A stretch of 64,000 bases of DNA, from NCBI GenBank assembly GCA_016716705.1, contig JADJVF010000003.1, forward strand, positions 62,001-126,000. The letters run 5' to 3'. Of this stretch, positions 7,336 through 16,473 are shown one piece after another. Source of the stretch: Holophagales bacterium (GTDB lineage Bacteria > Acidobacteriota > Thermoanaerobaculia > UBA5066). The stretch's first letter is position 1, and every line of letters starts with the position of its first letter. The position numbers were made by a program, and so were the translations under genes. The notes beneath the pieces are model-generated. The model had not been told where the DNA came from. It searched no databases and saw only the letters and a list, made by a program, of their open reading frames with translations.

Positions 7336-9551
7336 CCGACGAACAGAAGTCTCCGCTGGCGGCCCGAGCTGCCGACCCCGACTCGTCGGAACGCTGGAGT
7401 GTGGCGATGGCGCTGGCGAAGGTCCCGGGCGAAGAGGCGGAGGACCTCCTCGTCGGGCTCCTGAAGGACGAGGACTACCGCGTGCGGGAGCGGGCCGTCG
7501 TTTCCCTCGGACGCCGGTTCAATCCGCGGGTCGCCTCGGCCTGCGCAGTGGCCCTTGCCGACGACGCCGACGCGGGACACCGCGCGGCGGGACTCGTCCT
7601 CCTGGCAAAGGGCGGGTCGGCCGGTCGGGCCGTCCTTCTCGGCGCTCTCCAGCACCCTTCGGCCGACGTGAGGATCGCTGCAGCGACGGCTCTGCCCGGT
7701 ACCTCACCGGGCGCCGAGACGGTCTCCGCGATCGAGGCAGCCGCCCGGAGGGAAGGCGACCCGAACGCCCGGGCCTCGCTGCTCCTCGCCCTCGGACGGA
7801 CGGGACGGAGAGAGGCGATCTCCCCGCTCCTCGCCGTTCTCGAGGAGGGAAACCTCTGGCTGCAGATCCACGCTCTCGAGGCGTTGGGGAGCGTCGGCGA
7901 CCCCGAGATCGCCCCCCGTCTCCTGCCCCTCCTCGGCAACGACTCCCTCCGGCAGGGAGCGTTGCACGCCCTTGCACGCCTCAGGTCACCCATCGCTGCC
8001 GAGCCGCTCATCCGGCGTGCGGCGGCGGGAGAGCTCGACCCATTCCTTCTCGCGGCGGCCCGGGCGGCGCTCGAGGCTTCGCCCGCCAGTACCCTCGCGT
8101 CTCTCCGCCCCCTCTGGCCCGACGCGCGGGAAGCCCTCCTGGCCCTCCTCCGGGACCCGGAGGAGGACGGCCCTGCCCGCACCGATGCGGCCCACGTTCT
8201 CGCCCTGCTCGACGCCCGGGGCGCTGCGCTGGCCATCGTGACGCACGGTCCGTTTCGGGACGGCTACGCTGCGCTCCGTTCCCTGGCGAGGACACGCTGC
8301 GAAGAGGCGCTCCTCGCCGTCCTCCAGGTGGCCGATCCGGAGCCCGCCCTAGAGCTGCTCGACGCCCTGAGGGGAGGTCCCGACGCGCCGACACTCCTCC
8401 CACTGCTCGTCCACCATTCGCCGACGGTCAAGGCGGCCGTCCTCTCCTGCGTGCCGGCGGGCCTCGTTCCCGTTTCCGATCTGATCGACGTCCTCGCCGA
8501 GGACGACCCGGAGACGGCCCTCGCCGCGGCGCTCGCCCTCGCCAGCGACGAGACGGGGGCTCCGCTCGACCAGCTCCGGACCCGGCGTCGCGCGCTGCTG
8601 GACCGCGCGGGAGGACCGGACGGCCCAGGGCGCACCGCTGCGCTGACGGCCCTCTCCACGGCGGACGGGGCCGACGTCGAGGCGGCGATTCGCGGCGCCC
8701 TCGTGTCGGTGGATCCGGCCGTTCGGGAAGCGGCCGTCTCCGCCGGTGCCCAGGGCCGGCGGCTCGGAGACCACGAGCTCGTGGCACGCCTCTCCGACGA
8801 GAGCCCGACCGTGAGAGCCGCGGCGCTTCGCGGCCTTGCCCTTCGGGCCGACCGGGGAGATCTGCCGGCGGGCGTCACCTGGAGGGACGGTCTCGTCTTT
8901 CTCGTCGACGAGCCGTCCGCCGCGGCAGCCGCCGGGGCGGCCGTCATCGCCCTCGGAGGAGCGGATCGTCCGCGGCTCGTCGAGGAGATGCTCGCGCAGG
9001 AACCGCCCGTCCGGGTCGCGGCGCTCGAGGAGATCGAACGGACCGGAGACGCCGAAGCCGCGAGAAGCGCGGTAGCGGCCATCGGCCACGATGACGTCGA
9101 GACGGCGTGCGCCGCGGTCCGGGCGCTCGTGGTCGCCGACGCCGCGACGGCGGCCGAGGCCCTTCCACAGGCTCTCGCCGACGAGCGGCCGCAGGTGCGT
9201 TCCGCTGCCGCGGAGACGATCGCTCGAAGACCGGAGGGCGAGAGCGGAACGGTGCTCTCGGCGGCCGTCGGCGAGGCGCTCGTGTCGGAAGGAGACAAGC
9301 ACGTCCTTCGCTCGCTCCTCCTCGCGGTCGCACGGATCGGTGACGAGACGACGGTGGAACCGCTCACCCTCGTCCTCTCGCAGGAAACGGTACCTGAAGA
9401 GGCGGAGTCCGCCGCCGAGGCGCTGGCCAGGCGGCGCCCCGATGCCTGCCGGGTCGCCTGGACCGTCGCGCCGGCCCGCGCCGAGAGACGCTGGGCTCGC
9501 GCTCTCCACGCTGCTTCCCGCCGGCGCCTCCGCGCCCCGAGGGTTCCGTGA
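7332..9551 (+). CDS. HEAT-repeat protein embedded in the chemosensory operon
   Basis: A 739-residue Ala/Leu-rich protein with no signal peptide, composed almost entirely of HEAT-like helical repeats: units such as DYRVRERAVVSLGRRF, SADVRIAAATALPG, EAISPLLAVLEEGN, LQIHALEALGSVGDPEIA, SPTVRAAALRGLAL and RPQVRSAAAETIARRP. No catalytic motif is visible, so a scaffold or protein-binding role is likely. The ATG at 7332 overlaps the cheW stop and the TGA overlaps the cheR GTG, so it is co-expressed with the kinase module. HEAT proteins occur in some chemosensory clusters that control functions other than swimming. A scaffold for receptor-kinase arrays, or modulation of methylation, is speculation. 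The open frame extends upstream of 7332, but the ATG in the overlap fits the coupled pattern. Confidence 0.75.
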   Translation: MTDEQKSPLAARAADPDSSERWSVAMALAKVPGEEAEDLLVGLLKDEDYRVRERAVVSLGRRFNPRVASACAVALADDADAGHRAAGLVLLAKGGSAGRAVLLGALQHPSADVRIAAATALPGTSPGAETVSAIEAAARREGDPNARASLLLALGRTGRREAISPLLAVLEEGNLWLQIHALEALGSVGDPEIAPRLLPLLGNDSLRQGALHALARLRSPIAAEPLIRRAAAGELDPFLLAAARAALEASPASTLASLRPLWPDAREALLALLRDPEEDGPARTDAAHVLALLDARGAALAIVTHGPFRDGYAALRSLARTRCEEALLAVLQVADPEPALELLDALRGGPDAPTLLPLLVHHSPTVKAAVLSCVPAGLVPVSDLIDVLAEDDPETALAAALALASDETGAPLDQLRTRRRALLDRAGGPDGPGRTAALTALSTADGADVEAAIRGALVSVDPAVREAAVSAGAQGRRLGDHELVARLSDESPTVRAAALRGLALRADRGDLPAGVTWRDGLVFLVDEPSAAAAAGAAVIALGGADRPRLVEEMLAQEPPVRVAALEEIERTGDAEAARSAVAAIGHDDVETACAAVRALVVADAATAAEALPQALADERPQVRSAAAETIARRPEGESGTVLSAAVGEALVSEGDKHVLRSLLLAVARIGDETTVEPLTLVLSQETVPEEAESAAEALARRRPDACRVAWTVAPARAERRWARALHAASRRRLRAPRVP

Positions 9552-10372
9552 CGACTCGGACCCTGGAGCTGGCCGAGACGGTTTTCCGGCTCTACCAGGA
9601 CCTCCTGAGGCGGAGAACCGGATTCGTCCTCGCGGACCTCCAGCGGACCCGTCTCGAGAGCCGCCTCGGCGCGGAGGCGCGGAGCGCGGGCTCGTTCTAC
9701 CAGCTCTACGGACGGCTCCGGAACGAGCCGTCGACCTCGCCGCTCTTCGGTCGACTTCTCGACGCGGCCGTAAACGGGGAGACGTACTTCTTCCGGGATC
9801 CGGCGAGCCTTCGAGCCTTCGCGGAGGAGATCGCCCCCGAGCGACTCCTGGCCGGAGGGCAGGACGGAGTCCTCGACGTCTGGTCTGCCGGGTGCGCGAC
9901 GGGGGAAGAGGCGTACGGCCTGTCCATCGTCCTCCACGAGCGCGGCATCCTCCCGGGACGACGAGTGAGAATTCTCGGCACCGACCTGTCGCCGGCCCAC
10001 GTTCGAAGGGCACGGACGGCGGTCTACGGACCGCAGGCCTTGCGCGCCACGACGCCCGAGAGGCGGCGCGCGCACTTCGAAGCCGCCGAGGGAGGTCTCT
10101 TCCGCCTGAAGGCCCCTCTCGCCGCACCGGTTCTCTTCGAGGCTCGCTCTCTGCTGGACGAACCGGTGCCGGGACCGGCGTTCGACGTGATCCTCTGCCG
10201 GAACGTCCTGATCTACCTCGCCGAGGACGCGCGTTCGCGCGTCGTCGAGATCCTCGCTTCGCGGCTCAAGCCGGGCGGGTACATCCTCCTGGGGGCGAGC
10301 GACGCCCTGGCGGCCGCGGCTTCGCCGCTCACTCTCGTCCGCCTGTCGAACGACGTGGCGTACCGAAGGTAG
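9548..10372 (+). CDS. cheR: Chemoreceptor methyltransferase CheR
   Basis: A 274-residue SAM-dependent glutamate O-methyltransferase. The N-terminal helical CheR domain (about 1-75) is followed by VNGETYFFRDPASL, the SAM motif WSAGCATGEEAYGLSIVL, ILGTDLSPAHVRRAR and FDVILCRNVLIYL, all canonical. It is expected to methylate chemoreceptors, yet no receptor gene is encoded here, so its target must lie elsewhere or be unconventional. The GTG start overlaps the HEAT-gene stop. cheB begins 4 bases after its stop. Confidence 0.94.
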   Translation: MTTRTLELAETVFRLYQDLLRRRTGFVLADLQRTRLESRLGAEARSAGSFYQLYGRLRNEPSTSPLFGRLLDAAVNGETYFFRDPASLRAFAEEIAPERLLAGGQDGVLDVWSAGCATGEEAYGLSIVLHERGILPGRRVRILGTDLSPAHVRRARTAVYGPQALRATTPERRRAHFEAAEGGLFRLKAPLAAPVLFEARSLLDEPVPGPAFDVILCRNVLIYLAEDARSRVVEILASRLKPGGYILLGASDALAAAASPLTLVRLSNDVAYRR

Positions 10373-10376
10373 CGGC

Positions 10377-11444
10377 GTGAGGGTCCTGGTCGTCGAAGAC
10401 TCGGCCTACCAGCGGCTGAGGATCGTCGAGGCGCTTCGCGCCGCAGCAGGGGTCACGGAGGTCGAGGCCGTCGGAACGGGAGAGGAGGCGATCCGCCGGC
10501 TCCTGACTCACGAGTTCGGCCTGGTGACGCTCGACCTCGGCCTTCCAGGAATGGACGGCCACGCGGTCCTGCGCTGGATCATGGCGAACCGGCCGCTTCC
10601 GGTCGTCATCATCTCGTCCGACCGGGAGGAGCGAAGCGCCCTCGTGGCGCTGGAGGCGGGCGCCCTCGACGTCCTCGCGAAGGCGGGCGCCCAGCCCGAG
10701 AGCCTCGGCCGATGGAGGAAGAAGCTCGCCGAAGTCGTCGAAGGGGCGCGGACCATGTCGATCGAGAGCCTCCTTCGGCGGTCGAGCGCCCGTGCCGCCG
10801 AGCCTCCGATCAGCGGCTCGATTCCGCGACCGGCGAGGCACCTGCCGCCTGTCGGATCCCCGGCAGGCCTCGTCGTCGCCGCTTCCACCGGCGGCCCGCC
10901 GGCGCTTCGCGAGCTCTTCCTGGGCCTTCCTCCGCAGAACGCCGTGGTGGGCGTCGCCCAGCACATGCCGGCGCCGTTCACGAGATCGCTCGCCCAGCGG
11001 CTCTCCTCGGGAACCCCGTGGGACGTGCGCGAGGCGGCGAGCGGGACGGAGGCGACCCCCGGCGTCGTCTGGATCGCGCCGGGGGGAGGACACCTCGAGT
11101 TCGTCCGCCAGGCAGGTCGAATCCTCCTGAACGTCTCGCCGCACGGCCCTTCGATGCGCTGGTGCCCTTCCGCCGACGTCCTGTTCGCGTCGGCCGCGTC
11201 GGTCTTCGGTTCCCGCCTCGTCGCGGTCGTCCTGACGGGCATGGGCGACGACGGGGCCGAAGGATGCCTCGCGATCGCCGCCGCAGGCGGGACCGTCCTC
11301 TGCGAGTCGCGCGAATCGGCCGTCATCTCCGGAATGCCGGACGCAGCCGCCCGAGCCGTCGCCGACGCCCGCCGCTATTCGCTTCCGCGCCTCCCGGCCG
11401 AGATCGACCGGTGCCTCGGCGACGTCTCCCGCGCAGAAGTGTAG
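10377..11444 (+). CDS. cheB: Chemotaxis methylesterase CheB
   Basis: A 355-residue two-domain protein. The N-terminal receiver has acidic residues in VLVVEDS and the phosphoacceptor Asp53 in LVTLDLGLPGMDG. A linker of about 105-160 leads to a C-terminal methylesterase with Ser170 in VAASTGGP, His196 in VAQHMPAPF and the catalytic Asp in TGMGDDGAEG. It removes methyl groups (and deamidates) on chemoreceptors, opposing CheR. The GTG start is 4 bases after cheR, and it closes the ribH-to-cheB unit; a separate promoter for leuS follows. Confidence 0.95.
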   Translation: MRVLVVEDSAYQRLRIVEALRAAAGVTEVEAVGTGEEAIRRLLTHEFGLVTLDLGLPGMDGHAVLRWIMANRPLPVVIISSDREERSALVALEAGALDVLAKAGAQPESLGRWRKKLAEVVEGARTMSIESLLRRSSARAAEPPISGSIPRPARHLPPVGSPAGLVVAASTGGPPALRELFLGLPPQNAVVGVAQHMPAPFTRSLAQRLSSGTPWDVREAASGTEATPGVVWIAPGGGHLEFVRQAGRILLNVSPHGPSMRWCPSADVLFASAASVFGSRLVAVVLTGMGDDGAEGCLAIAAAGGTVLCESRESAVISGMPDAAARAVADARRYSLPRLPAEIDRCLGDVSRAEV

Positions 11445-11474
11445 GGCGCAGAGGCTCCCGGGGAGCGGGCCGGT

Positions 11475-11483
11475 TGCTACACT
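11475..11483 (+). promoter_or_regulatory. Extended -10 promoter element for leuS
   Basis: TGC directly before TACACT (11478-11483), 11 bases upstream of the leuS ATG. No clear -35, and no Shine-Dalgarno match in the short gap, so a near-leaderless transcript is likely. Confidence 0.5.
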
Positions 11484-11494
11484 CCGGATCCTCT

Positions 11495-13964
11495 ATGGAC
11501 GCACGCGAAGAACGCACCGCTCTCGAGAAGAAGTGGCAGGCGCGCTGGGACGCCGACCGCGCCGCTTTCGTCGACACCCACGACCCGTCGTCGAAGGGGA
11601 CCTACCTCCTGGTCATGCTCCCGTATCCCTCGGGGGACCGGCTCCACGTCGGGCACGCCAGGACCTATTTCCTGACCGACGCGCTCCACCGCTACCTGAA
11701 GCAGAAGGGAGAGACGGTCTTCTGCCCGATGGGGTGGGACGCCTTCGGCCTCCCCGCCGAGAACTTCGCGATCCAGCGCGGGATCCCGCCGCGAGAGTCG
11801 ACTCTCGCGAACATCGCCGCGATGAAGGAGCAGTTCGGCGGGTGGGGCGTCCTCTACGACTGGACGAAGGAAGTCACGACGTGCGAGCCGGAGTACTACC
11901 GGTGGAACCAGTGGCTCTTCCTGAAGATGGTGGAGAAGGGGCTCGCCTACAGGAAGAAGGGGACCGTCAACTGGTGCCCCTCCTGCCTGACGGTCCTGGC
12001 GAACGAGCAGGCCGAAGGCGGCACCTGCGAGCGCTGCAAGAGCCCCGTCGAGCAGCGCGAGCTCGAGCAGTGGTTCCTCCGGATCACCGACTACGCCGAG
12101 AGCCTCCTGTCCGGCCTCGACGGCCTGGAGAAGTGGTCCGAGAAGGTCCGGGCGATGCAGCGGAACTGGATCGGCCGGTCCGTCGGAGCCGACCTCGACT
12201 TCGACGTGCCGAAGCTGGGAGAGCGGCTGCGCGTCTTCACGACGCGGCCCGACACGGTCTTCGGCGCGACGGCGATGATCCTCGCCCCCGAGCACCCGGC
12301 GGTCCCGCGCCTACTCGAGGCCCATCCCGACCGGGCGGCGCTCGAAGAGTGGGTGAAGGGCGTGCGGAGCCAGGACCGGCTCCAGCGGGAGTCGGAGGGG
12401 GCCGAGAAGGACGGCCGATTCACCGGCGCGTACGCGGTGAACCCGTTCACCGGCGAAGAGATGCCGATCTGGATGGCGAACTTCGTCCTCGCCGAGTACG
12501 GCACGGGGGCGATCATGGCGGTCCCGGGGCACGACGTCCGCGACCACGAGTTCGCGACGAAGTACGGGATCCCGATCCGCGAGGTCATCCGGCGCCCCGA
12601 CGGGGCGGACGCCTCCGTCGCCTGCTGGACGGGCGAGGGACGATGACCGCCTCCGGCCCGTACGACGGGATGTCGTCGGAGGCGGGGCGCGAGGCGATCG
12701 CCGCCGAGGCGACGAAGCGGGGAATCGGCGGCGCGCGCGTGCGCTACCGCCTGCGCGACTGGCTGATCTCGCGGCAGCGCTACTGGGGAACCCCGATTCC
12801 GATGGTGAAGTGCCCGGCCTGCGGGTGGGTCCCGGTGCCGGACGACCAGCTCCCGTCCTCCTGCCGAAGGACGCCCCGTTCACGGGAAAGGGCGGAAACC
12901 CGCTCGAGAAGGTCGAGTCGTTCCTGAAGACCTCCTGCCCGCGCTGCGGCGGAGAGGCGCGACGCGAGACCGACACGATGGACACGTTCGTCGACTCGTC
13001 CTGGTACTACCTGCGGTACCTCGACCCGGCGAACGAATCGGCCCCGTTCGACCCGGCCGTCATCGCGCGCTGGGCGCCGGTCACGCAGTACGTCGGCGGC
13101 ATCGAGCACGCGATCCTCCACCTCCTGTACGCCCGCTTCTTCGCCCGGGTGATGAAGGACCTGGGGCTCGTCTCTTTCGAGGAGCCCTTCGCCGCCCTCT
13201 TCAACCAGGGAATGATCACCCGCATGTCGCCCGGGGGGCGCATCGAGAAGATGTCGAAGTCGCGCGGGAACGCCGTCTCCCTCGACCCGCTCATCGCCGC
13301 GAAGGGGGCCGACGCCGTGAGGGCCTACGTCCTCTTCCTCGGGCCTCCCGAGTCGGACGCGGAATGGACCGACGAGCAGATCGCCGGGCCCGAGCGCTTC
13401 CTCTACCGCGTCGTCGCGCTCGTAGAAACGTACCTTCGGTCGCACGGCACGGAGCCGCTCGTGCCGCGATCGCCGGACTCGCCCGCGGCCCGAAAGCGGC
13501 ACATTGCCGTCCGGACGCTCACGCACGACTTCGACGCGTTCTCCTTCCACACCGCCGTGGCGCACTTGATGGAGTTCTCCCACCACGTCGCAGGTCTCGT
13601 CGGCGACGCGAAGGCCGACCCGGGAGAGACGCGCGCCTCGGTCCTGGCGCTCCTGGCTCTTCTCCACCCCATCGCCCCTCACCTGACAGAGGAGCTGCAC
13701 GAGAGGATGGGGGAGACGAAGAGCCTCCTCGTCTCGGGCTGGCCGGCGTTCGACCCGGCGCTCGCGGTCGAGGAGTCGGTGACCATCGCCCTGCAGGTGA
13801 GCGGAAAGCTGCGGGGGCAGGTCGTCCTCCCGCGGGGCGCCACGCGCGAGGAGGCGCTGGCCGCCGCCGAAGGGCAGGAGGCGGTCGCGAAGTGGCTCGA
13901 AGGAAGGGAACGGGTGAAGGTCGTCTTCGTCCCGGACCGGCTTCTCAACGTCGTGGTGAAGTGA
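11495..13964 (+). CDS. leuS: Leucyl-tRNA synthetase, two frameshifts
   Basis: A class I synthetase charging tRNA-Leu. Frame one covers MDAREERTALEKKWQ, the HIGH-type PYPSGDRLHVGHARTY, DAFGLPAENFAI, the zinc-site CPSC/CERC region and the editing domain with TTRPDTVFGAT and YGTGAIMAVPGHD. Near 12640 one base is missing and the frame changes to TMTASGPYDGM, then RYRLRDWLISRQRYWGTPIP. Near 12856 a second missing base changes it to LLPKDAPFTGKGG, continuing through DTFVDSSWYYLRYLDP, KMSKSRGN (KMSKS loop) and the anticodon-binding domain to 13964. Restored, it is a full-length bacterial LeuRS (about 820 residues). The gene is normally single-copy and essential, so both indels are probably errors. 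The ATG start is preceded by a -10 element rather than a ribosome site. Confidence 0.93.
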
Positions 13965-14478
13965 AGCGCCGGGCGGCCCTCGTGGCGCTCCTCGCGGTGG
14001 CCCTCCAGGGCTGCGGGTACGCCCTCGTCGGCACGGGGCGGGGAATCCTCCCCGAAGGGACGAGCTCCGTCTTCGTCGAGACGTTCGTCAACGACACGCC
14101 CCGCGTCGGCCTCGAGCAGAGGCTGACCGACGCCGTGATCAGGGAACTGGCCGGCCGGGCGCGCCTTTCTCCGGTGTCCGATCGCTCGGCGGCGGACGTC
14201 GAGATCACCGGGAGAATCCTCTCCTACCAGCTGAACCCGGTGCGATTCGACGATCAGGGCCGGGCCTGGAGTACGAGATCGCCGTCGTGGCACGACTGAG
14301 GCTCACGGACCGGAAGACCGAGAAGCCGCTCTTCGAGAACCCCTCGTTCCTCTTCCGGCAGCCCTACCCGGTGGCCGCCACCAGTGCGAACTACGTCGAC
14401 ATCGAGAACGCCGCCATCGAGGCGATGGCGCGACCCTTCGCCCGCAGCCTCGTCACGACGATCCTCGAAGGCTTCTGA
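13961..14478 (+). CDS. lptE: LPS-assembly lipoprotein LptE-like, frameshifted
   Basis: Begins at a GTG overlapping the leuS stop (GTGA). It has a signal peptide and lipobox (VALLAVALQGCGYALVG, acylated Cys in LQGC), then SSVFVETFVNDTPRVGLEQRL and ADVEITGRILSYQLNPV, typical of the LptE family that plugs the LptD translocon in the outer membrane. One G appears to be missing in the CGGGCC stretch near 14262; the next frame continues LEYEIAVVARLRLTDRK through LFRQPYPVAATSANYVDIE to the stop at 14478. The restored length is about 172 residues, normal. Location after leuS is a common position for lptE. Confidence 0.85.
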
Positions 14479-14585
14479 CGACGTCGCCGAAAACACGAAG
14501 AGCCGGGTAGCCGGGCGGGAGCCCCGAGGGGGTTCCACGCCTGCCGACCCGGCCCCGGACCACTCCGCGTGGCGGAAGGGGTAGG

Positions 14586-14846
14586 TTAGGCCTTCGCGGC
14601 CGCCTTGTTGGCGCCGGTGGCGAGGCGCGACTTCAGGCGCGCCGCCGTGTTCTTGTGGAGGACGCCCTTGCGCACGGCCACGTCGAGGCTGGAGGCGGCC
14701 TTGGGCAGCATCTCCTTCGCCTTCTCGGGAGCAGCGGCCCGGGTCGCCTTGACCGTGCGGCGGGTCTGGCTTTTCACCGCCCTGTTTCGCTCGTTCAGCC
14801 TGTCGTTCTGGGCGGCACGCTTCTTCGCCTGCTTCGTGTTGGCCAT
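14586..14846 (-). CDS. rpsT: 30S ribosomal protein S20
   Basis: An 86-residue basic protein that binds 16S rRNA in the small subunit: MANTKQAKKRAAQNDRLNER at the N-terminus, then an Ala/Lys-rich helical bundle ending KAAAKA. The ATG at 14846 is chosen because it begins the conserved MANTKQAKKR and is preceded by AAAGGA at good spacing; the open frame runs 14 codons further upstream without family similarity. It is convergent with lptE (107 bases between stops; that gap shows no clear T-tailed terminator). It lies downstream of the tol-pal genes on the same strand, separated by a small hairpin. Confidence 0.96.
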   Translation of the reverse strand: MANTKQAKKRAAQNDRLNERNRAVKSQTRRTVKATRAAAPEKAKEMLPKAASSLDVAVRKGVLHKNTAARLKSRLATGANKAAAKA

Positions 14847-14879
14847 CGTGTCCTTTCGGCTCTCGTGTCTTGCTTCATC

Positions 14880-14900
14880 CCTCCGCATCGCCGGCGGAGG
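14880..14900 (-). terminator. Hairpin between cpoB and rpsT
   Basis: A 7-base perfect inverted repeat (CCTCCGC / GCGGAGG) with a 7-base loop, 16 bases after the cpoB stop. There is no T-tract, so it may be a weak terminator, an RNA stability element or part of the rpsT leader. Confidence 0.3.
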
Positions 14901-14915
14901 TCGTAGGTCGTGGGG

Positions 14916-15819
14916 TCAGCGGGAATCGGAGCCGAGCGCTCGGAGGCGCTGGCGGGCGCTCTTGGCCTCGTCCGAGCTGGGATACTCGTGGACGACGAAC
15001 TGGAGCTCGACGATCGATTGCGCCTTCTCGCCGAGTTCGAGGTGGGCGAGGCCCTTCCGGAGATGGGCCGACGCGGCCTTGTCGCTCTGCGGATAGGCCT
15101 TCAGGAGCTTCTCGAGCGTGTTGATGGCTTCCTTGGGTTTCTTCTGGGCCGACCAGCATTCGGCCGCCCAGAACAGGGCGTCGTCGGAGAGGTCGGTCTT
15201 CGGGTAGGTCTCGACGTATTCGTCGAAGCCCTGGCGGGCGAGGTCGAACTGACCGCGCTGGTAGTCGCCGAGCGCCTGGTTGTAGATGTCGGCGGGGCCG
15301 GTACGGCCGCTGGCCGCCCTGGGGGCCGCGGTGGAGACGGGGGCAGGGGCGACCGGGACCGGGCCGGAGGAAGTGACGGCCGGGGCGCCACCGACGTGGA
15401 CGGGTCCCGGCAGCGGCGCGCCGGGACCCGCAGGCGCAGGGCCGGGCGGCGAGGTCCATCCGCGACTGGGCCTCCGCGATCTGCTGGGAGAGCTGGGCCA
15501 GACGGCGGTTGGCGTCCTCGAGCTTTCCGGCGAGCGTCTGCAGCTCCCGCGTCAGTTCGTCGAAACGGGTCCCCATGTCCGCGTTGGAGCGGAGGATCGT
15601 GGAGACCTGCTTCGTCAGGTTCTGGTTGAGCTTGTCGACCTCTTCCTTCGAGCTCGTCTGCTTCGAGAGAACGTCGACCTGCTTCTCGACGTCGCCGACG
15701 TGTTTGTGAAGCCCCTCGATGTCCGTTCCGCTGACACATCCAGCCAGGGCGGACGTGAAGAGGAGCGCTCCCACGAGGGGAGCGCTCCTCCGGAGCCTTT
15801 CAGTCCTTCGGACCGTCAC
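14916..15819 (-). CDS. cpoB: Cell-division coordinator CpoB / YbgF-like TPR lipoprotein, frameshifted
   Basis: Starts at a GTG overlapping the pal stop. A lipoprotein signal (LFTSALAGC) is followed by a coiled-coil region (HKHVGDVEKQVDVLSKQ to LAQLSQQIAEAQ), a Pro/Ala-rich linker and TPR repeats (DIYNQALGDYQRGQFDLARQ, DDALFWAAECWSAQKKPKEA, AHLRKGLAHLELG). The frame shifts in the GCCGGGCGG stretch near 15440-15450, at the linker, where reading changes to PAPAGPGAPLPGPV. The span (904 bases) is not a multiple of three. In Proteobacteria CpoB works with TolA and PBP1B in envelope constriction, and the tol-pal location supports the same role here. Confidence 0.85.
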
Positions 15820-16373
15820 TTCGCGGTGATGACGAAGTGGCCGCGCCGGTTCTGCGACCACGCCGATTCGTCCTGGCCTTCCACGAAGGGCCGCTCCTCG
15901 CCGTACGAGATCGTCGTGACGCGGCTCGCGTCGATCCCGAGGGAGACGAGGTAGTCCCGGGTGGCATTGGCGCGCTTGTCGCCGAGGGCCATGTTGTACT
16001 TGTTCGAGCCGCGCTCGTCGCAGTGACCTTCGACCTGGAGCTTGACGGTGGGCCACTTGCGGAGCCACTCGGCGTTGCCGGCCATGACGTCGCGCTGGTC
16101 GGCCCGGATGTCGTACTGGTCGTAGTCGAAGAAGACGTCCTTCAGGTACCCCTTCTTGTTGAGCTCGGCGAGGTCCGCCGGAAGGGTCTCGACGACGTCG
16201 GGAACGGGGGCGGCGATGGGTGCTTCGGTCGGAACCGGGACCGGAACCGGGGTCGGCTCTGCGACCTTCACCTCAGGCGCCGGGGCGGGGGCGGGCTTCT
16301 TCGTGCAGCAACCCGCGGTCACGAGCAGGCCAGCAGCGAGAAGGAGACCCACGGACCTGAACGGCTTCATCAT
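15816..16373 (-). CDS. pal: Peptidoglycan-associated lipoprotein Pal
   Basis: A 185-residue outer-membrane lipoprotein. The signal peptide ends in LLVTAGCC (lipidated Cys), then a Pro/Ala/Val-rich linker (PVPVPVPTEAP) and a C-terminal OmpA-like peptidoglycan-binding domain with VFFDYDQYDIRADQ, LQVEGHCDERGSNKYNMALG and ANATRDYLVSLGI. The Asp and Arg that bind diaminopimelate are in the DERGS segment. The start at 16373 (ATGATG pair) has GGAGG nine bases upstream and a good promoter about 60 bases upstream. An in-frame extension to 16469 lies across that promoter and is rejected. The stop overlaps the cpoB GTG. Confidence 0.95.
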   Translation of the reverse strand: MMKPFRSVGLLLAAGLLVTAGCCTKKPAPAPAPEVKVAEPTPVPVPVPTEAPIAAPVPDVVETLPADLAELNKKGYLKDVFFDYDQYDIRADQRDVMAGNAEWLRKWPTVKLQVEGHCDERGSNKYNMALGDKRANATRDYLVSLGIDASRVTTISYGEERPFVEGQDESAWSQNRRGHFVITAK

Positions 16374-16428
16374 TTCAAGCAACCTCCGAATTGAGAAAAG
16401 GCGCAGGGAGCCCTTCCAGTTCTCTTCG

Positions 16429-16457
16429 ATTCTAGCCTCCAGGTGCCGCCAGGACAA
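16429..16457 (-). promoter_or_regulatory. Sigma-70-type promoter for pal-cpoB
   Basis: On the minus strand TTGTCC (16457-16452), a 17-base spacer, then TAGAAT (16434-16429). It lies in the tolB-pal gap and would give a leader of about 50 bases, so pal-cpoB can probably be expressed separately from tolQRAB. Confidence 0.6.
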
Positions 16458-16473
16458 CCTGTCTTTCACGAGC

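Noticed and set aside
14479..14585. Possible bidirectional terminator between lptE and rpsT
   Set aside because: Only a 6-base inverted repeat (CCACGC at 14535-14540, GCGTGG at 14567-14572) with a 26-base loop and no T-tract.
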